From Mesorhizobium liriopis (GTDB taxonomy: Bacteria > Pseudomonadota > Alphaproteobacteria > Rhizobiales > Rhizobiaceae), in NCBI RefSeq assembly GCF_024053505.1, contig NZ_JAMXQS010000002.1, positions 310,001-374,000 on the forward strand: a stretch of 64,000 nucleotides of DNA. Direction: 5' to 3'. Shown here in pieces: positions 17,866 to 27,587 of the stretch; the stretch's first letter is position 1, and every line of letters begins with the position of its first letter. Made by a program: the position numbers and the translations under genes. The notes under the pieces were generated by a model. It ran no database searches and was not told the origin of the DNA. It worked only from the letters and a program-made list of their open reading frames with translations.

Positions 17866-18309
17866 ATGTCAAACCGCCCGGTGCCATTCGCGGCCACGCT
17901 TCACGTTCGCGACACCTGTCTCTGCCTGCACACGCAGCGTGCGGCGCGTGCGCTCGCGCGCCGCTTCGATGAGGTCCTGCGCTCGGCCGGCCTGACCAGC
18001 GGCCAGTTCTCGCTTCTGATGTCGCTCAACCGCCCTGAGCCGCCTTCCATCGGCTCGGTCGCACAGCTGCTCGCCATGGACCGCACCACGCTGACGGCCA
18101 ACCTCAAGCCGCTGGAGCGCGAGGGCCTGCTCACCGTCGAGCCCGACCCGAAGGATCGCCGCGCGCGGCGGCTGGTGCTTACCGACAAAGGTCTCGCGCG
18201 CCTCGCCGCGGCCCTGCCGATCTGGATTGAAGCCCATGGAGCCATCGATGCGGCACTCGGGGATGAGAGGGCGCAAAGCCTGCGCAACGGGCTGAACGCG
18301 CTGCTCTGA
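17866..18309 (+). CDS. MarR-family transcriptional regulator
   Basis: A 147-residue winged-helix regulator. The recognition region reads SIGSVAQLLAMDRTTLTANL and is followed by the wing KPLEREGLLTVEPDPKDRRAR, the hallmark of MarR proteins. N- and C-terminal helices would form the dimer. Two cysteines near the N-terminus (residues 18 and 20, TCLCLHTQ) could serve as a redox switch, as in thiol-sensing MarR members; this is an inference from their position. It is divergent from the VOC/DUF899/GST operon over a perfect palindrome, so these are its likely targets. Its stop lies 6 bases from the convergent SDR gene. Confidence 0.9.
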   Translation: MSNRPVPFAATLHVRDTCLCLHTQRAARALARRFDEVLRSAGLTSGQFSLLMSLNRPEPPSIGSVAQLLAMDRTTLTANLKPLEREGLLTVEPDPKDRRARRLVLTDKGLARLAAALPIWIEAHGAIDAALGDERAQSLRNGLNALL

Positions 18310-18315
18310 TCCGTC

Positions 18316-19083
18316 TCACATCGCCGTAAAGCCGTTATCCACGAAGAGATGCGTGCCATTGACGAAGCTGGCCTCGTCGCTGGCGAGAAAGAGGGCGGCA
18401 CGCGCCACTTCTTCCGGCTCGCCGATCCGGCCCTGCTGGGCGGTGATCGCGGCATCCGACACGTCCACGCCGAGCCGGCCGAGATCGGACACTTCGCGCA
18501 TGCCGTGCGGGGTGCGGATGAAGCCGGGGCAGACGGCATTGCAGCGGATATTGCGGTCGCGGAACTCGACGGCGATGGCCCGCGCGAACATGTGGCAGGC
18601 GCCCTTGGTCGTGTCGTAAAGCACTTCCATGGGCGTCGCGGCCACCGCCGAGATCGACGAGGTGCAGACGATCGAGCCGCCGCCGGCCGCGATCATGCCG
18701 GGCAGGACCGCTTTGGTCATCAGAAACATCGAGCGCACATTGACGCCATGGAGCCAATCCCACTCCTCGACGGATGTTTCGAGGAACGGCTTGATGACGA
18801 TGGTGCCCGCATGGTTGAACAGCACGGTCGTCGGTCCGAACTGTTCGGCGGCGGCTTGAACCGCTGCATTCACCTGAGCTTCGTCGGAGACATCCGCGCT
18901 CCAGAACGCCGCTTTGCCGCCCGCCGCACGGATGGCTTCCACCGTTTCCTGTCCCGCTTCCCTGTTGCGGTCCACGATGGCGACCTTGGCTCCCTCGGCC
19001 GCGAAAAGCCGAGATGCGGCAGCGCCCATGCCCGTCGCCCCGCCTGAAATGATCGCGACCTTGTTTTCGAGCCGTCCCGCCAT
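18316..19083 (-). CDS. Short-chain dehydrogenase/reductase (SDR)
   Basis: A 255-residue classical SDR oxidoreductase. The nucleotide motif is SGGATGMG at residues 13-20, with Asp38 after strand 2 favouring NAD(H). The NNAG motif is changed to NHAG (90-93). The catalytic Ser lies in the TSSIS segment (141-145), with Tyr156 and Lys160 in LYDTTKGA. The C-terminus NGTHLFVDNGFTAM is typical. ATG at 19083 has GGGAAA upstream; an extension of 31 codons to 19176 is open but unrelated to the family. The gene stands alone, convergent with marR and divergent from guaB. The substrate cannot be told. Confidence 0.9.
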   Translation of the reverse strand: MAGRLENKVAIISGGATGMGAAASRLFAAEGAKVAIVDRNREAGQETVEAIRAAGGKAAFWSADVSDEAQVNAAVQAAAEQFGPTTVLFNHAGTIVIKPFLETSVEEWDWLHGVNVRSMFLMTKAVLPGMIAAGGGSIVCTSSISAVAATPMEVLYDTTKGACHMFARAIAVEFRDRNIRCNAVCPGFIRTPHGMREVSDLGRLGVDVSDAAITAQQGRIGEPEEVARAALFLASDEASFVNGTHLFVDNGFTAM

Positions 19084-19249
19084 GCGCCTGTTTCCCTGTT
19101 CGCCGAAAGCCGCCGCATCCTGCGCTTCGGCTGGTGCGGTGGGAAGAGGCTGGCGCCCGCCTGTGCATTGGCACAATCACGAGGCTCGCCCACCTTTCCA
19201 ACCCGTCACGCCCGTGTTAGGAGCCGCTGCCAATCTTCCAAGGGGATGA

Positions 19250-20818
<1,569 letters not shown>

Positions 20819-20842
20819 ATCCTTGTCTTGTCTGCGGGCGCC

Positions 20843-21433
20843 TCAGCGGCGTCCGCAGCGCTGCATCTGGGCTTGGTAGTTCGCCGCCATCTTGGCCGTG
20901 TCGCGGGCATAGCGCTGGATGCCGGCATTGCGCTTCCACTCGCCATTGGCATAGCCCTTCCAGCCGAAATAATAGGCGAGGTAGAGACTGTAGGCGTCGT
21001 TGCGGGCGATGCCGAGCGCGTCCGCCGATTTCTTGTGATACCAGCCGACGAAATCGACCGCATCGGCGAACTTGGTGCGGCGCGCCATGAAGCGTCCGGT
21101 CTCGCGCTGGTACTGCGCCCATGTGCCGTCGAGCGCCTGCGAGTAACCATGCGCGCTCGACACGCGGCCCCAGGGGATGAAGCCCAGGATATATTTGCGC
21201 GGCGGGCGAGCATTGCCTTTGAAGCCCGACTCCTTGCGGATCGTCGCCATCAGGATATGCACCGGCACGCCATGCTTGGCCTCGGCGCGCTTGGCGTCGC
21301 GATGCCAGTCGTTGAGAAAGCCGTCATTCTGGTCGAACACGGCGCACACATCGTTGATGCGGCTCGGCGCTGTGGCGCAGGCGCTCAGGAGAAGCAAAGG
21401 CACAAGCAGGACGAGATACGAGACACTGCGCAT
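20843..21433 (-). CDS. Lytic transglycosylase-type (SLT domain) lipoprotein
   Basis: A 196-residue lipoprotein. The signal peptide ends at the lipobox LLSAC, so Cys19 is the lipidated residue. The rest is an SLT-like lysozyme fold: the probable catalytic Glu lies in ILMATIRKESGFKG, followed by GYSQALDGTWAQYQRETG and later YNAY-like segment DAYSLYLAYYFGWKGYANG. It would cleave peptidoglycan glycan strands with anhydro-sugar formation in the periplasm. ATG at 21433 gives the signal peptide; a longer frame to 21748 overlaps the divergent MAPEG gene and is rejected. It is convergent with guaB. Confidence 0.85.
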   Translation of the reverse strand: MRSVSYLVLLVPLLLLSACATAPSRINDVCAVFDQNDGFLNDWHRDAKRAEAKHGVPVHILMATIRKESGFKGNARPPRKYILGFIPWGRVSSAHGYSQALDGTWAQYQRETGRFMARRTKFADAVDFVGWYHKKSADALGIARNDAYSLYLAYYFGWKGYANGEWKRNAGIQRYARDTAKMAANYQAQMQRCGRR

Positions 21434-21538
21434 GAGGTGGCTTTTAGCTAAATGCGATGAAAAGAGTCTTGCGGTCTCGCTTAACCTTTGTGGCGCAAAA
21501 CAGGCAGGCCGATACTCTCCGGCCTGAGGAGCGCACCC

Positions 21539-21958
21539 ATGAATCCCGCTGCCATTTTCTGGCCGATGATCGCCCATGTGGCGCTGGTCTATGTGCTTTA
21601 TGTGCTGATGTTTTTGCGCAGGAAATCGGCCGTGCAGGGCGGCAGCGCGCGCATTTCGGATTTTCGCGAGAACCGCAACGAACCGGCGGAAAGCCTCTTC
21701 GTGCGCAACTCGCTGCATAACCAGTTCGAACTGCCGCCGCTTTTCCACATCGCATGCCTGGCGCTTTATGCGACCTCGGGCGTCAACCTGTTCACTGTCA
21801 TCTTCGCCTGGATCTTCGTCGCCTCACGCTACGTCCATGCTGCGATCCACGTGACGTCGAACCGCATCCGCTACCGTCAGCCGGCCTTCACGGTGGGCTT
21901 CGTCGCCAATGCGCTGCTCTGGATATGGCTCGCGCTGCATTTGTTGCGCGTTGTGTGA
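21539..21958 (+). CDS. MAPEG family membrane protein
   Basis: A 139-residue integral membrane protein with about four helices, of the MAPEG family (membrane-associated proteins in eicosanoid and glutathione metabolism). The signature FVRNSLHNQFELPPLFHIA between the first two helices and RYVHAAIHVTSNRIRYRQPA before the last are clearly visible. GAGGAG lies before the ATG. In proteobacteria such proteins are of unknown substrate; some have glutathione transferase activity. The gene is divergent from the lipoprotein gene and followed by katA after 144 bases. Confidence 0.88.
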   Translation: MNPAAIFWPMIAHVALVYVLYVLMFLRRKSAVQGGSARISDFRENRNEPAESLFVRNSLHNQFELPPLFHIACLALYATSGVNLFTVIFAWIFVASRYVHAAIHVTSNRIRYRQPAFTVGFVANALLWIWLALHLLRVV

Positions 21959-22022
21959 GGAGACGGGCAAGAAATTTCCCGAGCACCGACCGATAGGGGC
22001 TTGCGCCCGACAAAGGCCTCAA

Positions 22023-22039
22023 TTTAGAACGATTCCAAA
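22023..22039. promoter_or_regulatory. Irr-type iron control element (ICE box) before katA
   Basis: TTTAGAA-CGA-TTCCAAA matches the alphaproteobacterial ICE consensus TTTAGAA-N3-TTCTAAA at 13 of 14 defined positions. It lies 64 bases before the katA start codon. Irr is the heme-sensing Fur-family regulator of rhizobia; a site here would tie heme catalase synthesis to heme and iron supply. The binding is inferred from the match. Confidence 0.6.
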
Positions 22040-22102
22040 CTGGATGGGGCGAGTCATGGTTCTCGCCTGGAAGTTTCCAGTCACGTTCAAAGGAGACACC
22101 GG

Positions 22103-23617
22103 ATGGCCGAGGAACGCAAGCCAAAAACGCTCACCACGACGGCCGGCGCGCCGTTGTCTTCCAACCAGAACGCGAAGACCGTCGGCCCGCGCGGGCCGGT
22201 GCTGCTCGAAGACTATCAGCTGATCGAAAAGCTTGCGCACCAGAACCGCGAGCGCGTGCCCGAACGCGTCGTCCACGCCAAGGGCTGGGGTGCATACGGC
22301 ACGCTGACGGTGACCGAGGACATCACCCGCTATTCCCGCGCCAAGGTCTTTTCCGAGGTCGGCAAGAAGACCGAGATGCTGGCGCGTTTCTCCACCGTCG
22401 CCGGCGAGCAGGGCGCGGCGGACGCCGAGCGCGACGTGCGCGGCTTCTCGCTGAAGTTCTACACCGAGGAAGGCAACTGGGACGTCGTCGGCAACAACAC
22501 GCCGGTCTTCTTCGTCGCCGATCCTTACAAGTTCCCGGACTTCATCCACACGCAGAAGCGCCATCCGCGCACCAATCTGCGTTCGGCCACCGCCATGTGG
22601 GATTTCTGGTCGCTCTGCCCCGAGTCGCTGCACCAGGTGACGATTCTGATGTCGGATCGCGGCATCCCCGTGGACCCGAGCCGCATGAACGGCTACGGCT
22701 CGCACACCTTCTCGCTGTGGAACGCGAATGGTGAGCGCTTCTGGGTGAAGTTCCACTTCAAGACCCAGCAGGGCCACAAGACCTTCACCAATGAAGAGGC
22801 CGAGAAGGTCATCGCGAAGTCGCGCGAGAGCTATCAGGAAGCACTCTACTCGATGATCGAGGAAGGCCGCTTCCCCAAATGGGACTTCTTCATCCAGGTC
22901 ATGCCCGAGCTCGAAGCGGAAGAGTGGGAAAAGAAGACCGGCTGGAGCGCGTTCGATCTCACCAAGGTCTGGCCGCATGGCGATTACCCGCTGATCAAGG
23001 TCGGCGAGTTCGAGCTCAACAAGAACCCGGACAACTACTTCGCCGAGATCGAGCAGTCCGCCTTCAATCCGTCCAACGTGGTGCCGGGCATCGGCTTTTC
23101 GCCGGACAAGATGCTGCAGGGCCGCCTGTTCTCGTACCCCGACGCGCACCGCTACCGCATCGGCACGCATTACGAGTCGCTGCCGGTCAACAAGCCGCGT
23201 TCGCCGGTGAACCACTACAACCGCGACGGCACGATGCCCTTCGGGCTCCTCACCAATCCGGATGCTTATTACGAGCCGAACTCGTTCGGCGGCCCGGTCG
23301 AGGATCCGAGCGTGGAAGAGCCGCCGCACCGCTATGCGGGCCAAGTGGGCCGCTACGACCATCGTGGCCAGGCCGACCACTACTCGCAGCCGCGCGCGCT
23401 GTTCAATCTCTTCGACGAAGGCCAGAAGAGCCGCCTGTTCGACACGCTCGCCGGCGCCATGCAGGGCGTGCCGCAATTCATCGTGGACCGTCAGCTGGCC
23501 CATTTCGACAAGGTCGATCCGGCCTATGGCGCGGGCGTGCGTGAGGCTTTGGCGAAGCAGACTCGCGACGATGCCCAAGCGAGCCTGACCACGAGCCATT
23601 CGGTGGCGGCTGAGTAA
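22103..23617 (+). CDS. katA: Heme catalase (small-subunit, clade 3)
   Basis: A 504-residue monofunctional heme catalase that converts hydrogen peroxide to water and oxygen. The distal histidine is His58 ([13 protein letters not shown]), the distal asparagine Asn131 ([10 protein letters not shown]), and the proximal heme ligand Tyr345 ([14 protein letters not shown]). The length and the absence of a C-terminal flavodoxin-like domain place it among small-subunit enzymes. AAAGGAG lies eight bases before ATG. An Irr-like box lies 64 bases upstream and a strong terminator follows the gene. It is the second, unrelated catalase in the window after the manganese enzyme at 3909-4790. Confidence 0.97.
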   Translation: MAEERKPKTLTTTAGAPLSSNQNAKTVGPRGPVLLEDYQLIEKLAHQNRERVPERVVHAKGWGAYGTLTVTEDITRYSRAKVFSEVGKKTEMLARFSTVAGEQGAADAERDVRGFSLKFYTEEGNWDVVGNNTPVFFVADPYKFPDFIHTQKRHPRTNLRSATAMWDFWSLCPESLHQVTILMSDRGIPVDPSRMNGYGSHTFSLWNANGERFWVKFHFKTQQGHKTFTNEEAEKVIAKSRESYQEALYSMIEEGRFPKWDFFIQVMPELEAEEWEKKTGWSAFDLTKVWPHGDYPLIKVGEFELNKNPDNYFAEIEQSAFNPSNVVPGIGFSPDKMLQGRLFSYPDAHRYRIGTHYESLPVNKPRSPVNHYNRDGTMPFGLLTNPDAYYEPNSFGGPVEDPSVEEPPHRYAGQVGRYDHRGQADHYSQPRALFNLFDEGQKSRLFDTLAGAMQGVPQFIVDRQLAHFDKVDPAYGAGVREALAKQTRDDAQASLTTSHSVAAE

Positions 23618-23644
23618 GTCTCTTCGCCTGATTGAAAATGCGGA

Positions 23645-23668
23645 GGCCGGGAGCGATCCCGGCCTTTT
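23645..23668 (+). terminator. Intrinsic terminator of katA
   Basis: GGCCGGGA at 23645-23652 pairs perfectly with TCCCGGCC at 23657-23664 around a GCGA tetraloop, followed by TTTT. It lies 28 bases after the katA stop codon and separates it from the toxin-antitoxin genes. Confidence 0.88.
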
Positions 23669-23697
23669 GCTTTGAACTGTGGTTGAACGCCGCCCGT

Positions 23698-23717
23698 AGC
23701 TAGCCTAATATCTAGCT
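23698..23717. promoter_or_regulatory. Inverted repeat before the antitoxin gene, probable autoregulatory operator
   Basis: AGCTAG at 23698-23703 and CTAGCT at 23712-23717 form an inverted repeat around 8 bases, ending 14 bases before the antitoxin start at 23732. Phd/YefM antitoxins repress their own promoters through such repeats. The role is inferred from place and symmetry. Confidence 0.55.
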
Positions 23718-23731
23718 GAATGGAGTGGGTC

Positions 23732-24013
23732 ATGGGAAATCACTGGACCTTGCAGGACGCCAAAAATAAGTTTTCCGCCGTCGTTGATGCAGCCCAACAG
23801 GGTATCCCTCAGCATGTCACCAAGCGTGGCGTAGAGGCTGTCGTGGTTTTATCCGCGGAGGAATATGAGCGGCTGTCGCAACTGGATCCAGGGCCTGATA
23901 AGACCTTCATCGAGCACCTTTTGAGCGCACCCAAGCTGCCTGAAGGGTTGGACGATCTGTTCGATGACCGCGACCAGTATCCCTCGACGCCGCGCGAGAT
24001 CGAATTCGATTGA
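23732..24013 (+). CDS. Phd/YefM-family type II antitoxin
   Basis: A 93-residue antitoxin. The N-terminal DNA-binding dimer domain reads WTLQDAKNKFSAVVDAAQQG, then QHVTKRGVEAVVVLSAEEYE, the hallmark of Phd/YefM proteins. The C-terminal part (FIEHLLSAPKLPEGLDDLF and an acidic end) would neutralise the toxin. ATG at 23732 is preferred over ATG 23720 because GGAG lies just before it. The stop overlaps the toxin start (TGATG). Base composition is less GC-rich than the neighbours, which suggests acquisition by transfer. Confidence 0.88.
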   Translation: MGNHWTLQDAKNKFSAVVDAAQQGIPQHVTKRGVEAVVVLSAEEYERLSQLDPGPDKTFIEHLLSAPKLPEGLDDLFDDRDQYPSTPREIEFD

Positions 24014-24453
24014 TGTTTCTTTTTGATACCGTAGTCGTTTCCGAGAGCTTCAAGACGCAACCCAACACCCAAGTCCTCGCCTGGCTTCGAAGCGTACCTT
24101 CTGCCCATGTTTTCATCAGCGTCGTCACCGCTGGCGAGTTGCAACGTGGCATTCAAAAGCTGGAAGCCTTGGAAAAGCGGCGGCCTGAGCGCTTCATTAA
24201 ATGGGCGGCGGAGACGATCGGCCATTATGGCGATCGCGTGTTGCCCATCACCGTGCCTATCGCCCGCCGCTGGGGTGACCTCTCCTTTCGCTTGGGCAAC
24301 ACCAATCCCGACCTCCTCATCGCCGCAACAGCCTTGGAGCATGACCTGACCGTGGTCACCCGCAACTCCCGCCATTTCGAGCCGACCGGCGTGAAACTGC
24401 TCAATCCCTATTTGTCGGAAGGCCCCTACGCGCCTGCAAGGCTGGGCCGTTGA
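24013..24453 (+). CDS. PIN-domain (VapC-type) toxin
   Basis: A 146-residue PIN-domain ribonuclease toxin. The first acidic residue is Asp5 in MFLFDTVVVSE. The central region contains ISVVTAGELQRGIQKL with the conserved Glu, and the last block is NPDLLIAATALEHDLTVVTRN with the acidic residue and the TRN triplet. VapC toxins cleave tRNA or rRNA, but the target here is unknown. The gene is coupled to the antitoxin by a one-base overlap. Its stop overlaps the TTG start of the next gene, an RNA methyltransferase, so a Phd-VapC mixed pair runs straight into a housekeeping gene. Confidence 0.9.
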   Translation: MFLFDTVVVSESFKTQPNTQVLAWLRSVPSAHVFISVVTAGELQRGIQKLEALEKRRPERFIKWAAETIGHYGDRVLPITVPIARRWGDLSFRLGNTNPDLLIAATALEHDLTVVTRNSRHFEPTGVKLLNPYLSEGPYAPARLGR

Positions 24454-25739
24454 GGATCGGCGGACGCATCCAGGCGGCGATCGAGGTTCTGGAAGACATC
24501 GACAAGCGCCACCGCCCGGTGGCCGACGCGCTCAAGGATTGGGGCGTGTCGCACCGTTTCGCGGGCTCGGGCGACCGGGCTGCCATCGGCAATATCGTCT
24601 ACGACGCCCTGCGCCATCGCCGCTCGGCCGCCTTTCTCATGGGCGAGGAAACCGCGCGCGCCCGTGCCTTCGGCGCCATGCTGCTCGAAAGCGGTTGGAC
24701 GCTCGACCGGCTGGCGGAAGCGCTCGAAGGCGACCGTTTCGCACCACCCCCGCCGACCGAGGCCGAGCGTGCCGCTGTCGCCGACAACCGGCTCGAAGAC
24801 GCCGCGCCGGAAGTCCGTGCCGACCTGCCGGACTGGTGCGTTGCCCCCTTCACGACAAGCTTTGGCGATGACTGGGTCGCGGAAGCGCAAGCCATGGCCC
24901 TGCGCCCACCGCTCGACCTGCGCGTGAATGTCGTTCGGGCCACCCGCGAGCGCATGCTGCGCACGCTGGAAGAGTTCAGCGCCGCTTCGGCCAATCTCGC
25001 GCCCCACGGCATCCGCATTCCGCCGATCGCGGGCGAGGGGCGCCATCCGAACGTCCAGGCCGAGCCCGCTTTCCAGCAGGGCTTCTTCGAGGTGCAGGAC
25101 GAGGGCTCGCAGATCGCGGCCGAACTGGCCGGTGCCAGGCCAGGCGAGACCGTGCTCGACTTCTGCGCGGGCGCGGGCGGCAAGACGCTGGCGCTCTCGG
25201 TTGCCACGCAGAACAGTGGCCGCATCGTCGCGCATGATGCCGAGAAGCCGCGGCTCGCACCCATCTTCGACCGCCTGCGCCGCGCCGAAGCCACCAATGT
25301 CGAGGTCGTCGCCCGCCTGCGCGAGCTGGACGACCTGAAGGGTGCCTGCGACCTCGTTCTGGTCGATGCGCCCTGCACCGGCTCGGGCACGTGGCGGCGG
25401 CGGCCCGATGCCAAATGGCGGCTGTCCCAGCGCCAGCTCGATGTACGGCTTGGCGAGCAGCGCGCGATCCTCGATCAGGCCGCGAGCTTCGTGCGGGTGA
25501 ATGGACGGCTGGCCTATATCACCTGTTCGGTCTTCGAGGCGGAGAACGGCGCACAAGTCGCTGCCTTTCTGGAGCGCAATCCGGGTTTCGCACCCGTCGA
25601 TCATCGGGCTTTGTGGGAGGAGCATTTCCCCGGCCGGTCGGACAAAGCGCGGTTCCACGAGACCGCCGGCCTCATGCTCTCGCCTCTCAAGAGCGGAACG
25701 GACGGCTTCTTCTTCGCGCTTCTCGAACGGCGCGGTTGA
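24450..25739 (+). CDS. RsmB/NOP-family RNA (cytosine-5) methyltransferase
   Basis: A 429-residue m5C RNA methyltransferase of the Sun/NSUN family. The SAM motif is VLDFCAGAGGKTLAL. The two catalytic cysteines are in VDAPCTGSGTWRRRPD (release) and LAYITCSVFEAENG (attack). The N-terminal third corresponds to the NusB-like/PUA region of the rhizobial form, starting RIGGRIQAAIEVLEDIDKRH. The start is TTG at 24450, overlapping the toxin stop; related proteins begin with this same motif, so a later start would lose conserved sequence. Target position in 16S rRNA is not certain. No separate promoter is seen, so expression may depend on the toxin-antitoxin transcript. Confidence 0.9.
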   Translation: MRIGGRIQAAIEVLEDIDKRHRPVADALKDWGVSHRFAGSGDRAAIGNIVYDALRHRRSAAFLMGEETARARAFGAMLLESGWTLDRLAEALEGDRFAPPPPTEAERAAVADNRLEDAAPEVRADLPDWCVAPFTTSFGDDWVAEAQAMALRPPLDLRVNVVRATRERMLRTLEEFSAASANLAPHGIRIPPIAGEGRHPNVQAEPAFQQGFFEVQDEGSQIAAELAGARPGETVLDFCAGAGGKTLALSVATQNSGRIVAHDAEKPRLAPIFDRLRRAEATNVEVVARLRELDDLKGACDLVLVDAPCTGSGTWRRRPDAKWRLSQRQLDVRLGEQRAILDQAASFVRVNGRLAYITCSVFEAENGAQVAAFLERNPGFAPVDHRALWEEHFPGRSDKARFHETAGLMLSPLKSGTDGFFFALLERRG

Positions 25740-25796
25740 TTTCGGCGGCGCTCGCGCCATCTCGCGGGCGTCATCATCCCGTTCGGAGTTTCGCCA

Positions 25797-26246
25797 GTGT
25801 CCCACCGCATGGCGCTCGTGCTTTTCACTGTCGCCACGCTGGGCATCGGCCTTCTGATCGGCAGCGTGTCGGCGCCCGACCAATGGTATCAGGCGCTCGC
25901 CAAGCCTGCTTTCAACCCGCCGCCCTGGGTCTTCCCGCCGGTCTGGACAGCGCTTTACCTGATGGTCGGTGTAGCCGGCTGGCGCGCATGGCGTCTGCCT
26001 GAACGGACACTTCTGCGCATCTGGTTCGTGCAGATGGCTCTGAACTTCGCGTGGACGCCGAGCTTCTTCCTGCTCCACAACATTGCGCTGGCGCTCGGCG
26101 TGATCGTTCTGCTCCTCATCGCCGTTCTCGCCTTCATCGCACAGGCTTTCTCGCGGGATCGCATCGCTGCATGGCTTTTCGTGCCCTATGCGGTCTGGGT
26201 CGCCTTTGCGACGCTGCTGACATTCACCATCTGGCGCCTGAACTGA
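25797..26246 (+). CDS. tspO: TspO/MBR family tryptophan-rich sensory protein
   Basis: A 149-residue membrane protein with five predicted helices. The family signature KPAFNPPPWVFPPVWTALYL lies at about residues 36-55, followed by the Trp-rich helices and MALNFAWTPSFFLLHNIALA. TspO proteins bind porphyrins and, in Rhodobacter and Sinorhizobium, modulate responses to oxygen or nutrients. The start is GTG at 25797 with CGGAG upstream. It follows the RNA methyltransferase gene by 57 bases in the same direction. Confidence 0.93.
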   Translation: MSHRMALVLFTVATLGIGLLIGSVSAPDQWYQALAKPAFNPPPWVFPPVWTALYLMVGVAGWRAWRLPERTLLRIWFVQMALNFAWTPSFFLLHNIALALGVIVLLLIAVLAFIAQAFSRDRIAAWLFVPYAVWVAFATLLTFTIWRLN

Positions 26247-26281
26247 GCCGTACCGATTGCCTCCTCCACGCCTTTTCCCTA

Positions 26282-26326
26282 GAGCGTTTCACAGCCAGAT
26301 GACCCATCCGGCGTCCGTGAAAGCGC
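26282..26326. repeat. Imperfect inverted repeat in an intergenic space
   Basis: GAGCGTTTCAC at 26282-26292 and GTGAAAGCGC at 26317-26326 are inverted copies with one bulged base. Elements of the form CTAGAGCGTTTCA are frequent between genes in some Hyphomicrobiales, which this resembles. It may also act as a weak terminator for tspO. Confidence 0.35.
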
Positions 26327-26415
26327 GGCTAAAACATTAAGCTGGAGGCCCATCCCGCTTTCATCGGGAGGGATCAGCCTCTAAGCCGGAAAAGAGCTTG
26401 TGGAGCGGCAACCGC

Positions 26416-26874
26416 ATGACGGATCGGATCGAGTCGGGACCGGAAATCGAGGCACGTGTGCGCGCCTCATTCGCGCGCACGGAAGCGATGACCACCGTGG
26501 GCGCCGAACTGACTCTCGTCGCGCCCGGAACGATCGAGATCGAGCTGCCTTTTTCCCGCGCGCTCACGCAACAGCATGGCTTTCTTCATGCCGGCATCAT
26601 TTCGGCGCTGCTGGATGCCGCCTGTGGTTCCGCTGCCTTTTCCATGATGCCCCATGATGCGGGGGTGCTGACCATCGAGTTCAAGGTGAACCTGCTTGCG
26701 CCCGGCCGTGGCGAACGCTTCCTGTTCCGTGGCTCCGTCACCAAGCCCGGCCGCACCATCGTGGTGGCCGATGGCCAAGCCTATGCCCTCGACGCCGAAG
26801 GCGGCACCAAGCTCATCGCCACCATGACCGGCACGCATATGGTGGTGCGCGGCCGCGAGGGCATCGAAGGATGA
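26416..26874 (+). CDS. PaaI-type hotdog thioesterase
   Basis: A 152-residue hotdog-fold acyl-CoA thioesterase. The characteristic region QQHGFLHAGIISALLDAACG contains the glycine-rich turn and the acidic residue (Asp) of the active site, followed by strands ending in MTGTHMVVRG. ATG at 26416 has GGAG upstream; an in-frame ATG six codons earlier lacks it. The stop overlaps the nucleosidase start by four bases (ATGA), so both are translated from one message. The acyl substrate is unknown. Confidence 0.88.
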   Translation: MTDRIESGPEIEARVRASFARTEAMTTVGAELTLVAPGTIEIELPFSRALTQQHGFLHAGIISALLDAACGSAAFSMMPHDAGVLTIEFKVNLLAPGRGERFLFRGSVTKPGRTIVVADGQAYALDAEGGTKLIATMTGTHMVVRGREGIEG

Positions 26875-27503
26875 GCGAGCCGGTTCTGATCGAGGGCGTG
26901 AGCGTGCTCTTCGTGATGGCAGCCGAGGCCGAATACGGCCCGCATCTCCGGAAGCTCTTTGCGCCGCTGATCTGCGGTGTCGGCCCCGTGGAGGCCGCCG
27001 TTTCGCTTGCTGCCAAGCTCTCCGGATTGGAAGCGCATGGCCGTCTCCCCGATTTGGTTCTTTCGCTCGGCTCCGCCGGCAGCCGCACCTTGGAGCAGAC
27101 CGGCATCTACCAGGTCTCCCACGTGCTCTATCGCGACATGGATGCCAGCGCGCTTGGTTTCCCCAAGGGCCAGACGCCATTCCTCGACCTGCCGCCGGTG
27201 GTCGAGCTGCCTTGTCCGTTCCCCGACCTGCCCGCCGCCACGCTCGCCACAGGCGCCAGCGTCGTCTCGGGTGCCGCCTATGACGGCATACCGGCCGACA
27301 TGGTGGACATGGAGACCTATGGCCTGCTTCGCGCCGCGCAAGAGTTCGACGTGCCGCTCATCGGCCTGCGTGGCATCTCTGATGGAGCAAAGGAACTGCG
27401 CCACGTCGATGACTGGCGCGCGTTCCTCCATGTGCTCGACGAGAAGCTGGCCGGGATCATCGAGGGGATGGATGGTCTGGTTGGCGCGTTTCGCAAGAGT
27501 TGA
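26871..27503 (+). CDS. 5'-methylthioadenosine/S-adenosylhomocysteine nucleosidase
   Basis: A 210-residue phosphorylase-fold nucleosidase that removes adenine from methylthioadenosine or S-adenosylhomocysteine. The fold is shown by FVMAAEAEYGPHLRKL, the LVLSLGSAGS turn, and the C-terminal block DMVDMETYGLLRAAQEFDVP with the purine/ribose-binding Met-Glu, then GLRGISDGA. It is shorter than E. coli MtnN (232 residues) but has the key motifs. Coupled to the thioesterase gene by an ATGA overlap; guaA follows after 84 bases. Confidence 0.87.
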   Translation: MSEPVLIEGVSVLFVMAAEAEYGPHLRKLFAPLICGVGPVEAAVSLAAKLSGLEAHGRLPDLVLSLGSAGSRTLEQTGIYQVSHVLYRDMDASALGFPKGQTPFLDLPPVVELPCPFPDLPAATLATGASVVSGAAYDGIPADMVDMETYGLLRAAQEFDVPLIGLRGISDGAKELRHVDDWRAFLHVLDEKLAGIIEGMDGLVGAFRKS

Positions 27504-27587
27504 AAGCGTTCGCCAATCCAGCTTCAATCGGCAACATGGCTTCCCACCCCCATTGCCGAAATCCCGCTGCCACGCTATCGGCTCCCG

